Below are positions 17,204 through 25,654 of a stretch of 64,000 nucleotides of DNA, one piece after another (the first letter of the stretch is position 1; the number at the start of each line of letters is the position of its first letter). The stretch is taken from NCBI RefSeq assembly GCF_014641615.1, contig NZ_BMIB01000003.1, forward strand, positions 558,001 through 622,000, given 5' to 3'. This DNA is from Filimonas zeae (GTDB taxonomy: Bacteria > Bacteroidota > Bacteroidia > Chitinophagales > Chitinophagaceae). The translations under genes and the position numbers were made by a program. Under the pieces are notes generated by a model. The model saw nothing but the letters and a program-made list of their open reading frames with translations, was not told the DNA's origin and did no database searches.

Positions 17204-18025
17204 TTACTTAATCGTATATATTTTGGTATCCATTTCTGCCAGTCTGAAATAGCCCAGCGCATAGTTTTGGCTATTCGTTTGATTGATAATATTACCGCGT
17301 ACCTCACCTGGTGTTGCGGGGAAGGGGTTGCCATCGTTGCCGGAAGCCAGTATTAATTTGAACATGTAGTTGTAATAGCTTTTCGAAATTCCGTATAGTT
17401 TTATGTCTATCTGGTCTCCGGCTTTTAGCTTTTCATGCGAGTAGGACTCCTGCATTATATTGCCATTGGTATGTTCATCATCTTCTACTTCAAGTTCGGG
17501 AAAGGGCGTGTGCGGCTGGCTAATACTGTTTAAATAAGCATTTGCCTGGCTGGCATCATCCTTATAGGAAAATGTAATTTCAATTTCATCACCAGCTTCA
17601 CCTCCTTTGTTGTTCTGTTCAATAGTATCTTCAATTTTGGGAACAGACGTGAATGTTTCTGATGCAGTATAGGTTTCGCCGTTTAAAACAATTTTTAAGT
17701 TGTAAGTTTGGCCAATAACAGGGATGAAATTGTTGCAAACATATTGTCCTGTGCCGGGCGTTTCTATAAATTCAAAAACTGTATTTAACGGGTTTGTTAC
17801 AGTAATAACTGCTCCTGAAACGCCCGGAAATTGAGGGCTGTAATAACCTGTTGTTGTAGACAATACAATCTTTTGATTATTGCCTGCTGTATTTTTTTTC
17901 CAGTTTATAGACGCATCTATAACCAGCCTTGGTGAGGCCGTTGTAAGATCTGCATGAACAGCCTTCTCGCATCCTGCCACAAACAGCACAACGGATAGAA
18001 CTATAATTTTTTGTAGTAGTTTCAT
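17204..18025 (-). CDS. DUF4249-family lipoprotein
   Basis: 273 residues with a lipoprotein signal (VLFVAGC, Cys19). The pattern RLVIDASINW, then ISKSYYNYMFKLI and a C-terminal EVRGNIINQTN...YALGYFRLAE fits DUF4249, a Bacteroidota family almost always encoded next to a TonB-dependent receptor. It starts 31 bases after that receptor's stop on the same strand, so it is the second gene of the operon and probably its surface-exposed partner. The imported ligand is unknown. Confidence 0.88.
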   Translation of the reverse strand: MKLLQKIIVLSVVLFVAGCEKAVHADLTTASPRLVIDASINWKKNTAGNNQKIVLSTTTGYYSPQFPGVSGAVITVTNPLNTVFEFIETPGTGQYVCNNFIPVIGQTYNLKIVLNGETYTASETFTSVPKIEDTIEQNNKGGEAGDEIEITFSYKDDASQANAYLNSISQPHTPFPELEVEDDEHTNGNIMQESYSHEKLKAGDQIDIKLYGISKSYYNYMFKLILASGNDGNPFPATPGEVRGNIINQTNSQNYALGYFRLAEMDTKIYTIK

Positions 18026-18056
18026 ATAATATATTTTATAAGTAGGTGAGAGGCTG

Positions 18057-20432
18057 CTAAAATTTGAAGTTGTAGGTTACGCTGGGAATAATGCCGAAAA
18101 TGGAGGTTCTCCTGGTTTCATTTATGCCCATATCTTCATTCTGCCTGAAAGCGTATGATGCGGCGTTACTTCTGTTGTAAAGGTTGTAGATGCTGAAATT
18201 CCATTCACCCTGCCATCCTTTTTTCTTGTTGGGTTTAGGTGTGTAAGTTGCAGATACATCTAAGCGGTGGTAGGCAGATAAGGAATTGGCATTTCTTGCG
18301 CCGTAACCCGCAACCGTAATGCCGTGATATTGATATTTTCCATTGGGAAATGTGGCTGCCTTACCAGTCTGGAAATTGAAAATAGCCCCGATTGACCATT
18401 TGGGATTAAAAGTATAAGCGCCGGTAACAGCCAGGTTATGCAATTTATCGTAATTAGCCCTGTACCATTTGCCGTTATTGATGCCCGGTTCCTCGGCATT
18501 TCGTCCTGGTGTTCTTTGTTCTGCTTTAGAAAGCGTGTACGAAACCCAGCCCGTTAGCTTGCCTGTATTTTTCTTCAGCATCATTTCTAAACCATACGCT
18601 CTTGCTTCCCCATTTAACAGCACTGTTTCTACAGCATCAATTCCCAGTAAATCTGCACCGTCAATATAGTCAGCTTTGTTTTTTATTTTTTTATAGAATG
18701 TTTCAGCCTCCAGAGAATAGGTATCGCCTTTAAGATTGTGAAAGTATCCCAATGCTACCTGGTCTGCAATTTCCGGTTTAAGGTATTGGTCTGTAGGTGC
18801 CCATATATCAAGCGGAGTGGCAGAGGCAGTATTGGAAATTAAATGAACATATTGGCTCATTCTGGTGTAACTGGCCTTGATGGATTGGTTGGTATTCAGT
18901 GCATAAGCAATGGCTAGTCTTGGCTCCAGGTTGCCAAAGCCTGCTATCTTTTTGTTTTTACTATAGTTTATGGTTCCTGTTGAAGTAGCCGATTCATAAA
19001 TATGAAACTCCTTATTAAAAACAACCGGCTGATTATTGGCATAGGTGTACACTTCCTGCGCGCCTAATCTTTGAAAGTTGCTATAGCGAAGTCCATAATT
19101 CAGCGATAATTTTTCAGAAAGGTTTTGTTCCGTGCTGATATATGCTGCATTTTCAAAAGCATATTTTTTGGCCAACTGGTCTGGGTTGATAGCTGAACCT
19201 TCTCCAAATGGCCTGATGGTTCCGGGGTTAAAACTGTAGTAAATGGAATTTACACCATAGTTTAAAGTAAGGTTATTGGAAAGATAGTGTTTGAAATGGT
19301 ATTTAACATTGTAGTTCTTTACGTTTGCCTGCCAGTCAATACCAACGGTTTTTACTTTAATCTGGTAGTTGTAATCACTATAAATAGCAGATGCATTAGA
19401 GAAGATTTTGTCTGAGAATATATGGTTCCACCGTAAGTTAAAAAGCTTGTTGCCGTAGCTGTTTATGAAACTGTTATTAAAATTCAGATTATCGTTACCA
19501 AAATACCCTGATACAAAAACATTGTTTTTGTCGTTGAATTTATAGTTAAACTTGGTGTTCAGATCGTAGAAGTAGGCTGAATTGGGTTCGTTTGCCAGTT
19601 TCAGAAAAAGATGTGCATAAGAGCCTCTTCCCGCAACTACAAAAGAGCTTTTTTCTTTAGCAATAGGGCCTTCCACAAGCAACCGGCTTGATACCAATCC
19701 GATACCCCCGTTTACATGATACTCCTTGTTGTTCCCTTCTTTCTGATAAATATCCAGAACGGATGATACACGTCCTCCAAAATGAGCGGGAATGCCTCCC
19801 TTGTAGAGTTTCAGGTCTTTAATTACATCCGCATTAAAAACTGAAAAGAACCCGAATACATGCGAGGTGTTATAAACAACCGCTTCATCAAGCAGTACCA
19901 GGTTTCCATCAACAGAACCACCTCTTACGTTAAATCCTGAAGCACCTTCCTGCGCATTGGTAACACCTGGAAGCTGTAAAATGGATTTTAATACATCTAC
20001 TTCACCCAAAACAGCGGGCATCTTTTTTATGGTGGCAATGGACAGTTTATTGGTGCTCATTTCCGGTTTACGGATGCTTTCTTTGGTTGTATGGGTTTTA
20101 ATTACCACGTCACCCAATGTTTTACTGCTTTCTGTCATCCCAAAATTCCTTTTTGTGTTTTCAGTCAGCGTTATGGTTTCTTCTATATTATCAAAACCCA
20201 CGTGGCTTATGATAATGGTGTAAGTGCCTTTGGGTACTGTAGTAGTATAAAATCCGTAGGAATTGGTGGTAATACTTACTTTCACCTCCGGAATGCTGAT
20301 AGTTACGCCAATAAGTGTTTCGGTATTGGACTTATTGGATATAGTGCCACTAAGGGTAACTTTCTCCTGCGAATAGGCACGGCCCACAAAAGCAAAAAAG
20401 AGTACCAGTAAGGATAGGATGCTGCTTTTCAT
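18057..20432 (-). CDS. TonB-dependent receptor with carboxypeptidase-like N-terminal domain
   Basis: 791 residues. A signal peptide ends near Y-S-Q; residues about 25-105 form the carboxypeptidase-D regulatory-like domain (VTLSGTISNKSNTETLIGVTI...), then a plug (GGSVDGNLVLLDEAVVYN, GGIPAHFGGRVSSVLDI) and a 22-strand-type barrel ending in F-K-F. It should bring a substrate across the outer membrane using TonB energy. It shares its operon with a DUF4249 lipoprotein and its upstream gap with a LytS/LytTR pair whose direct repeats also occur before this gene, suggesting regulation by that pair. Confidence 0.92.
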   Translation of the reverse strand: MKSSILSLLVLFFAFVGRAYSQEKVTLSGTISNKSNTETLIGVTISIPEVKVSITTNSYGFYTTTVPKGTYTIIISHVGFDNIEETITLTENTKRNFGMTESSKTLGDVVIKTHTTKESIRKPEMSTNKLSIATIKKMPAVLGEVDVLKSILQLPGVTNAQEGASGFNVRGGSVDGNLVLLDEAVVYNTSHVFGFFSVFNADVIKDLKLYKGGIPAHFGGRVSSVLDIYQKEGNNKEYHVNGGIGLVSSRLLVEGPIAKEKSSFVVAGRGSYAHLFLKLANEPNSAYFYDLNTKFNYKFNDKNNVFVSGYFGNDNLNFNNSFINSYGNKLFNLRWNHIFSDKIFSNASAIYSDYNYQIKVKTVGIDWQANVKNYNVKYHFKHYLSNNLTLNYGVNSIYYSFNPGTIRPFGEGSAINPDQLAKKYAFENAAYISTEQNLSEKLSLNYGLRYSNFQRLGAQEVYTYANNQPVVFNKEFHIYESATSTGTINYSKNKKIAGFGNLEPRLAIAYALNTNQSIKASYTRMSQYVHLISNTASATPLDIWAPTDQYLKPEIADQVALGYFHNLKGDTYSLEAETFYKKIKNKADYIDGADLLGIDAVETVLLNGEARAYGLEMMLKKNTGKLTGWVSYTLSKAEQRTPGRNAEEPGINNGKWYRANYDKLHNLAVTGAYTFNPKWSIGAIFNFQTGKAATFPNGKYQYHGITVAGYGARNANSLSAYHRLDVSATYTPKPNKKKGWQGEWNFSIYNLYNRSNAASYAFRQNEDMGINETRRTSIFGIIPSVTYNFKF

Positions 20433-20504
20433 TTATGAATGATTGGAGTTTAAATGTTTCAATTTTCGGCTAAACTATATTTTTGTTGTACCCGCATATT
20501 TTAT

Positions 20505-20730
20505 ATATACCAAATGCCTTACTTTATATAGCAAAGCAGCTTGAGTATCTGGTAAGTAAATGGCACGTTAATACTTCAGCGAAGCAATAGCCGGATGTTG
20601 AAGTATTGAGTTGTCTATTCACGTTGTGCAATACCGTTTATACACATGAGCTGAAATGGGAAGTGCACGGGAAGTAGCTGAGTGAATCAAGTTGCTTGCT
20701 TTGGTATATAATAACCGTGCTTTGGTATAT
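20505..20730. promoter_or_regulatory. divergent control region with phased direct repeats
   Basis: This lies in the 354-base gap between the TonB receptor and the second LytS/LytTR pair. TGCTTTGGTATAT occurs twice, at 20697-20709 and 20718-20730, exactly 21 bp apart (two helical turns). A near copy (GCATTTGGTATAT) lies on the opposite strand at 20505-20517, facing the receptor. A 9-bp inverted repeat, AATACTTCA (20570-20578) with its complement (20599-20607), sits between. Direct repeats on one face of the helix are the usual LytTR target layout, so these are candidate sites for the adjacent regulator. Confidence 0.55.
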
Positions 20731-20786
20731 TTAAGTTTTGTGTTTGTTACGTACCGCTATATTTACCGGAAAATTTAAATGGGATT

Positions 20787-21833
20787 ATGGATAAAGCCTT
20801 GCACATAAAAACTACCAATGCCAATGGTATGCTTCAGTTGATTATTTCCGGTAAAAACCGGGTTCAAAGGCATTTGTTGTTAATACTGTTTTGCATGGTT
20901 GTTTTGTATTACAGTCCGCCGGATTATATAGAGCCTTATGAAACCTATAACCGGCTGGTTATTTTTTTTCAGATGATTGTATTGGCCTATAGTAACATGT
21001 ATTTTTTTGTTCCCCGGTTTTTGTTCAGGAAAAAATACCTGAGTTATGGTGTTTTTGTGTTTTCGGGTATGATTCTTACGTATTACATGCATGAAGCGGT
21101 TTGCCGTTTTTTAAAACCCGGCTTACTACCTTATGAAGATGATAGTATCAGCTTTCTGACCTTTTCGTTTATGGTAATGGTGCTTATTGTTGCATCAGCG
21201 GCAGTTAAATTATTTCAGCAGTGGATAGCTGATGCTCAACTGATTCATGATCTGGACCTGGCAAAAACCAATGCCGAACTGGAGCAACTCAAAAATCAGA
21301 TCAATCCGCATTTTCTGTTTAATATGCTCAACAATGCGAATGTTTTAATTGAAGACGACCCTAAAAAAGCTTCGCAGGTTTTGATGAAGCTAAGCGATCT
21401 GCTTCGGTATCAGCTTTATGACAGTTCGAGAGATAAAGTGTTATTAACTTCAGAAATTCATTTTTTAGAGGACTTTTTAAACCTGGAAAAAGTGAGACGG
21501 GATAACTTTAGTTTTTTAGTATCCAAAGAAGGGGAGTTGAGTGGCGTACAGGTTCCTCCCTTATTGTTTATTTCGTTTGTTGAAAATGCTGTGAAGCATA
21601 ATAATGACACAGCGAAATTATCTTATGTAAACTTTTTTTTCGATGTTCGCCGTACGGAGCTTTTTTTCAAATGCATAAACTCAAAACCCGCTGTAAAAGC
21701 AGTTAATAAATCAGGGGGATTAGGCCTGGCCAATATTAAAAGAAGACTGGAGCTGCTGTTTCCTGCTTCTCATGATTTGAAAATAGAAGACAATTCAGAA
21801 ACATACAGCGTTACCTTAACTTTAAAATTATAG
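20787..21833 (+). CDS. LytS-like sensor histidine kinase
   Basis: 348 residues. Four hydrophobic segments span about residues 28-145. The phosphoacceptor is NQINPH175FLFNMLNNANVL, with SDLLRYQLYD after it, an N-box (LLFISFVENAVKHN) and a G-box (GGLGLANIKRRLELLF). It is a paralogue of the kinase at 15354. The response regulator gene follows with one base between stop and ATG, indicating translational coupling. Confidence 0.9.
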   Translation: MDKALHIKTTNANGMLQLIISGKNRVQRHLLLILFCMVVLYYSPPDYIEPYETYNRLVIFFQMIVLAYSNMYFFVPRFLFRKKYLSYGVFVFSGMILTYYMHEAVCRFLKPGLLPYEDDSISFLTFSFMVMVLIVASAAVKLFQQWIADAQLIHDLDLAKTNAELEQLKNQINPHFLFNMLNNANVLIEDDPKKASQVLMKLSDLLRYQLYDSSRDKVLLTSEIHFLEDFLNLEKVRRDNFSFLVSKEGELSGVQVPPLLFISFVENAVKHNNDTAKLSYVNFFFDVRRTELFFKCINSKPAVKAVNKSGGLGLANIKRRLELLFPASHDLKIEDNSETYSVTLTLKL

Positions 21834-21834
21834 C

Positions 21835-22557
21835 ATGAACTGCATAATAGTAGATGACGAGCCATTGGCAAGAAAAGCTATTGAAAAGCTGGTTGGGCAA
21901 ACAGAAAATCTGGAATCTATAGCTTCCTTTAACGGAGCAGATGCTACCAGAGAATTTCTGGCAAAAAATGCTGTTGATTTAGTATTTCTGGATATTCAAA
22001 TGCCGGGAGTGAATGGAATTGAATTTGCCAGAACGATACCCAAAAAAACGTTAGTGGTGTTTACCACCGCTTATCATGAATTTGCTTCTGAGAGTTATGA
22101 AGTGGATGCTATTGACTATTTAATAAAGCCTGTAAAATTAGAACGCTTTCAAAAAGCCGTTGAAAAAGCACAGACGTATTGCAGATTATTCCATACGGAT
22201 AATATAAACAGTAATATTGAAAATATAAGTGACGACTATATTTTCGTAAGAGCAGAACGCCGGATTTACAAAGTACATTTTAGCGATATTATTTTTATAG
22301 AGGGCTTAAAGGATTATGTGGTTATTCATCTGGAGAACCAAAAGGTGATTACGCTGATGAATATTAAAACTATTTACGATTTAATTCCAAAGAATTTCTT
22401 TGTGAGAGTCAGCAAATCTTATATAATCAATGTAAACCATATAGATTCCGTAGATAACAATACCGTGTATATGGGGAAAAATGAAATACCCATTGGCAAT
22501 ATTTACAGAGATTTCTTTTTTGATGAATTTGTAACCAGGAGAATTTTGACTAAGTAA
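21835..22557 (+). CDS. LytTR-family response regulator
   Basis: 240 residues. The receiver has IIVDDEP, phosphoacceptor Asp53 in FLDIQMP and Lys98 (IKP). The C-terminal LytTR domain spans about residues 140-235 (YIFVRAERRIYKVHFSDIIFIEGLKDYVVIHL). It is coupled to the kinase one base upstream. The 21-bp repeats before the operon are its likely sites, making the TonB/DUF4249 operon the most probable target. Confidence 0.92.
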   Translation: MNCIIVDDEPLARKAIEKLVGQTENLESIASFNGADATREFLAKNAVDLVFLDIQMPGVNGIEFARTIPKKTLVVFTTAYHEFASESYEVDAIDYLIKPVKLERFQKAVEKAQTYCRLFHTDNINSNIENISDDYIFVRAERRIYKVHFSDIIFIEGLKDYVVIHLENQKVITLMNIKTIYDLIPKNFFVRVSKSYIINVNHIDSVDNNTVYMGKNEIPIGNIYRDFFFDEFVTRRILTK

Positions 22558-22595
22558 TCACTTCAGGCACCTTGTGAGAAGCGGGGCAGGGATTG

Positions 22596-23669
22596 TTAAA
22601 ATAACGAAAGCTGGGCATTGCCAGCTGCACCGTCCAGCTCTGTGATATTGGAAACGCCCACACCCAATAGCCGGATTTTGACATTATCCAACCCCGATTT
22701 TACAAGCAACTGGAAGGCGGTAGCTGCAATAGTTTCCCTATCCGAGATGGAGACAGGATGCGAATAACTTCGGGTAAGCAACCTGAAATTGCTATACCTG
22801 ATTTTTAAAGTGATAGTGCGGCCTTTATACTTGTTTTGTTCCAGGCGGCTGGACACAATGGCAGAAATGCGTTCTATCTGCTCCTTTAGCTCCATAATAT
22901 TGCTGAGATCCGTTATAAACGTATCTTCTGCACTAACAGACTTTATTTCACGATTGGGTTCTACAGGCCGGTCATCAATGCCACGGACAATTTTATAAAA
23001 GAAGTGCCCGTGTTTACCAAACAGTTTTGTCAGTTCTGCTTCGTCCAGCTTTTTAAGATCAGCTCCTGTAAACAGGTGTAAGGCATTCATCTTATCTGCG
23101 GTAACCTTGCCAACGCCATGAAAGTCCTCCACAGGCAGGTTTTCGATAAACGCAGTTACTTTGTCCGGAGCAATAAAAGTAAGTCCGTCTGGTTTGTTCA
23201 TGCCCGAAGCTATTTTGGCCACAAATTTATTGATAGACACCCCGGCTGATGCTGTCAGTTGCAGTTCATCCCGGACGGCAGATTTTATCTGTTGGGCGAT
23301 GGCGATTGCTGAAACAATCTGTTGTTTATTTTCAGTAACATCCAGGTAGGCCTCATCCAGCGAAAGCGGTTCTATTAAGTCTGTATACCGCTCAAAAATA
23401 GACCTGACCTGCCGGGATACTTCCTTATACACCGCAAACCGGGGTGTTACAATAACCAGGCCCGGACACAGCTGAACAGCCCGCTTCATTGCCATAGCCG
23501 ACCGTACGCCAAACTTCCGTGCCTCATAGCTGGCTGTAGCAACAACACCCCGCTGCTCAGGCAAACCACCCACTGCAATGGCCTTGCCTTTTAACAACGG
23601 ATTATCCCGCTGTTCTACCGATGCATAAAATGCATCCATGTCAATATGAATAATCTTTCGCTGCGTCAT
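22596..23669 (-). CDS. dinB: DNA polymerase IV (Y-family translesion polymerase)
   Basis: 357 residues, normal length. The catalytic acidic residues are intact: HIDMDAFYASVEQRDNP at the N-terminus and LSLDEAYLDVT at about residue 100. The helix-hairpin region (GVGKVTADKMNAL) and little-finger domain follow, and the last residues NAQLSLF form a consensus beta-clamp-binding motif (QLSLF). It copies damaged DNA with low fidelity. A -7 box at 23700-23707 gives a short leader, and a near palindrome (ATCCAAATCTGGAT, 23714-23727) next to it could be a damage-response operator. The window also holds the ImuA/ImuB/DnaE2 mutasome. Confidence 0.96.
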   Translation of the reverse strand: MTQRKIIHIDMDAFYASVEQRDNPLLKGKAIAVGGLPEQRGVVATASYEARKFGVRSAMAMKRAVQLCPGLVIVTPRFAVYKEVSRQVRSIFERYTDLIEPLSLDEAYLDVTENKQQIVSAIAIAQQIKSAVRDELQLTASAGVSINKFVAKIASGMNKPDGLTFIAPDKVTAFIENLPVEDFHGVGKVTADKMNALHLFTGADLKKLDEAELTKLFGKHGHFFYKIVRGIDDRPVEPNREIKSVSAEDTFITDLSNIMELKEQIERISAIVSSRLEQNKYKGRTITLKIRYSNFRLLTRSYSHPVSISDRETIAATAFQLLVKSGLDNVKIRLLGVGVSNITELDGAAGNAQLSLF

Positions 23670-23699
23670 ATCAGGCTGAAGTTCCTCTCATACATAGCG

Positions 23700-23727
23700 C
23701 AAAATTAGCCTATATCCAAATCTGGAT
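23700..23727 (-). promoter_or_regulatory. dinB -7 box with adjacent near palindrome
   Basis: On the minus strand TAATTTTG (23700-23707) matches TAnnTTTG and would start the transcript about 23 bases before the dinB ATG. Just upstream, ATCCAAATCTGGAT (23714-23727) is a palindrome at 12 of 14 positions and overlaps the space where a polymerase would sit, a plausible repressor site. Confidence 0.5.
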
Positions 23728-23728
23728 G

Positions 23729-23750
23729 ATAGGGAAAAATTGATCCCTAT
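23729..23750. promoter_or_regulatory. operator-like inverted repeat ATAGGGA-N8-TCCCTAT
   Basis: Perfect 7-bp arms with an 8-base spacer, 66 bases before the SDR start and in the dinB/SDR divergent gap. Arm sequence and spacing are the same as in the palindrome between the Old Yellow Enzyme and HxlR genes at 13655-13676. Confidence 0.55.
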
Positions 23751-23815
23751 GCGAATCGTAACTCCGTACTTGTAAGGAACGAACGTACTTCAGACATTTG
23801 TACAAAGCATGTAAA

Positions 23816-24598
23816 ATGGATTATCAAAACGAACTATCAGACAAAATTGCCCTGGTAACAGGAGGTACAAAAGGAGCAGGAAAGGCCATTGCAGAAAGGT
23901 TGTTACAAGCTGGTGCAACGGTAATTGTAACTGCAAGGAATGCGCCCGAAAAAGAAAACAGCAGCCTGCATTTTATTGCTTCCGATTTAAGCAAGGCACA
24001 CGATGCGCAAAAACTAATCAGCCAGGTGCTGTCAACCTACGGCAGGTTGGATATACTTGTAAACAATCTTGGCGCTTCCTCAACACCCGCCGGTGGTTTT
24101 TCAGTATTGACTGATGAGGATTGGATATCTACCCTGCAAGCCAATTTGCTGGCACCTGTAAGGCTTGACAGTGGATTTTTACCCCAAATGATTGCCAGGA
24201 AAACGGGGGTTATTATTCACATCGCTTCCATCCAGGGCAAATTGCCACTATACGATTCTACCTTGCCGTACGCAGCTGCAAAAGCGGGGTTAATTAATTA
24301 CAGTAAAAGTTTATCGAATGAGGTTACGCCCAAAGGTGTACGCGTGCTGACTGTTTCGCCAGGATGGATTAATACAACAGCATCGATAGCCTGGCTGGGT
24401 GAGATTGCCAGAAATTCAAACAGTACGGTAGAAGAAGCGCAGCAAGGTGTTATGGATGCATTGGGTGGAATACCTTATGGCAGGCCCGCCGAACCGGAAG
24501 AGGTTGCTGAATTGGTTGGCTTTTTGGTTTCACCCAGAGCCAGCTACTTAACAGGAACCAATTTTGTTATCGACGGTGGAACGGTGCCCACCATTTAA
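23816..24598 (+). CDS. SDR-family oxidoreductase
   Basis: 260 residues from the ATG at 23816 (a TTG at 23798 is in frame but less likely). Classical short-chain dehydrogenase: cofactor loop TGGTKGAGKAIA, NNLG, catalytic Ser in HIASIQGK and the Y-A-A-A-K active site in STLPYAAAKAGLINY, ending GTNFVIDGG. Substrate unknown. An NTF2-like gene follows by 23 bases. The ATAGGGA-N8-TCCCTAT palindrome upstream suggests control shared with the OYE/HxlR locus. Confidence 0.92.
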   Translation: MDYQNELSDKIALVTGGTKGAGKAIAERLLQAGATVIVTARNAPEKENSSLHFIASDLSKAHDAQKLISQVLSTYGRLDILVNNLGASSTPAGGFSVLTDEDWISTLQANLLAPVRLDSGFLPQMIARKTGVIIHIASIQGKLPLYDSTLPYAAAKAGLINYSKSLSNEVTPKGVRVLTVSPGWINTTASIAWLGEIARNSNSTVEEAQQGVMDALGGIPYGRPAEPEEVAELVGFLVSPRASYLTGTNFVIDGGTVPTI

Positions 24599-24621
24599 TA
24601 ACCCTTTAAAAGTATACACAC

Positions 24622-24945
24622 ATGAAACTGCCAAAAATAGTAGAAGACCTGGTGCAGGCACAAAACAATCTGGACAATGTGGCTTTTGCCGCCTGTTTTT
24701 CTGAAACGGGCGAAATGATTGACGAAGGCAAGCCCTATAAAGGGCGGATTGCCATTCAAGATCTTATCGCTGAAACAAATGAAAAATACCGGTCTGTAAT
24801 GAAGCCGCTTGCATACACCGAAAACGGTACAGCAAGCGTTCTTGCCGCAGAGGTTTCCGGAACATTTCCGGGAAGTCCGGCGGTGCTGAAATTTCACTTC
24901 AATATCATGGACGGGGAAATACAGTACCTGAAAGTGACCGGATAA
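24622..24945 (+). CDS. NTF2/SnoaL-like protein
   Basis: 107 residues with the NTF2-like pattern: N-terminal helix, NLDNVAFAACFSETGEMIDEG, then AIQDLIAETNEKYRS and strands ending VLKFHFNIMDGEIQYLKVTG. It belongs to the small ligand-binding or isomerase-like proteins often paired with SDR enzymes, as here. A decayed partial copy of this gene lies about 500 bases downstream (25441-25552). Confidence 0.78.
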   Translation: MKLPKIVEDLVQAQNNLDNVAFAACFSETGEMIDEGKPYKGRIAIQDLIAETNEKYRSVMKPLAYTENGTASVLAAEVSGTFPGSPAVLKFHFNIMDGEIQYLKVTG

Positions 24946-24950
24946 TAAGT

Positions 24951-24984
24951 TGTCGCAAATGCGACCTTAATTTGTCGCATTTGC
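24951..24984. repeat. nested inverted repeats before the pentapeptide gene
   Basis: TGTCGCAAATGCGACC (24951-24966) contains the palindrome GTCGCA-N2-TGCGAC, and TTGTCGCATTTGC (24972-24984) repeats the half site in inverted orientation. The cluster is 50-80 bases before the next start and could be an operator or an RNA hairpin. Confidence 0.45.
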
Positions 24985-25034
24985 CCGCTTTTAACCGTTA
25001 TTGTATTTATAAATTGCCTTATAAATGCGAGCCG

Positions 25035-25436
25035 ATGGAAAAATTAGCGATCATTAATGAGGATAAAACTTTAGACGTGCAAATGTCTAAGTTGAATGGT
25101 TCTTCTTTTCAAACGGTGATGATGAATGCTCTTTTGTTAAACGATGTGAGTATGACCCATTGCAAAATTATAAATGCTAACCTGAGCGACCTTGAAATTG
25201 AAGGTGCCCAGATAGGAGGCGCTTATATTCATAATATTGGCGGGCCACCGGAGGACCATCCAGCTTACGATCCTGCCTTCAAACAGCGACCCGTGAAGTT
25301 TGAAAATTGCGACCTGAATAACAGCAGCTTCAGCAATTGTGATTTAAGTGATGTTGCTATAACTGACTGTAATTTAAGCGGCATGCGTATCAACGGTATT
25401 TTGGTGACAGATCTGTTGAGTGCTTACGATAAGTAA
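25035..25436 (+). CDS. pentapeptide-repeat-like protein
   Basis: 133 residues from the ATG at 25035; the upstream in-frame extension is not protein-like. The sequence shows stacked A/N-x-L/F-x-x steps (INANLSDLEIEGAQIGGAYI, then FENCDLNNSSFSNCDLSDVAITDCNLSGMRI), the quadrilateral beta-helix of pentapeptide repeats, interrupted by a Pro-rich loop (GGPPEDHPAYDPAFKQRP). Function of such short proteins is mostly unknown; some mimic DNA and bind gyrase. It is the last gene of the SDR/NTF2 group. Confidence 0.7.
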   Translation: MEKLAIINEDKTLDVQMSKLNGSSFQTVMMNALLLNDVSMTHCKIINANLSDLEIEGAQIGGAYIHNIGGPPEDHPAYDPAFKQRPVKFENCDLNNSSFSNCDLSDVAITDCNLSGMRINGILVTDLLSAYDK

Positions 25437-25440
25437 TGAT

Positions 25441-25552
25441 TTTCCTACAAAGGGCGGGGTGCAATTTTAAGCGTTCTTTCCGCAGAGGTGTCCGGAGCAT
25501 TTCCGGGAAGTACTCTGGTGCTGAATTCATTACCTGAAAGTGACCGGATAAA
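25441..25552 (+). pseudogene. decayed duplicate of the NTF2-like gene
   Basis: Bases 25441-25467 resemble 24736-24762 of the NTF2-like gene (shared AAAGGGCGG core). Bases 25469-25552 match its 3' end, 24834-24945, including GCATTTCCGGGAAGT-type sequence and the terminal TACCTGAAAGTGACCGGATAA, with two internal losses and several substitutions. No start or intact frame remains. This is a remnant of a local duplication that probably carried the pentapeptide gene between the two copies. Confidence 0.75.
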
Positions 25553-25600
25553 TTAACAGTGAGCGTGAACGGAACCAATCACGCTCTATTTATCACGTAA

Positions 25601-25630
25601 AAAATCCCCTGCTTCGCAGCAGAGGATTTT
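25601..25630 (-). terminator. terminator of the four-gene small-protein operon
   Basis: 13-bp arms (25601-25613 and 25618-25630, one mismatch) around a four-base loop, with a T-run after it on the minus strand. It lies 25 bases past the last gene of the operon. A second 8-bp hairpin, GAGCGTGA (25561-25568) with 25579-25586, is next to it. Confidence 0.8.
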
Positions 25631-25654
25631 AGCGTATTCGTTATTGTAAAAGTG

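Noticed and set aside
23714..23727. LexA box shared by dinB and imuA
   Set aside because: The palindrome before dinB and the one before imuA have different sequences, so a common SOS box could not be supported.
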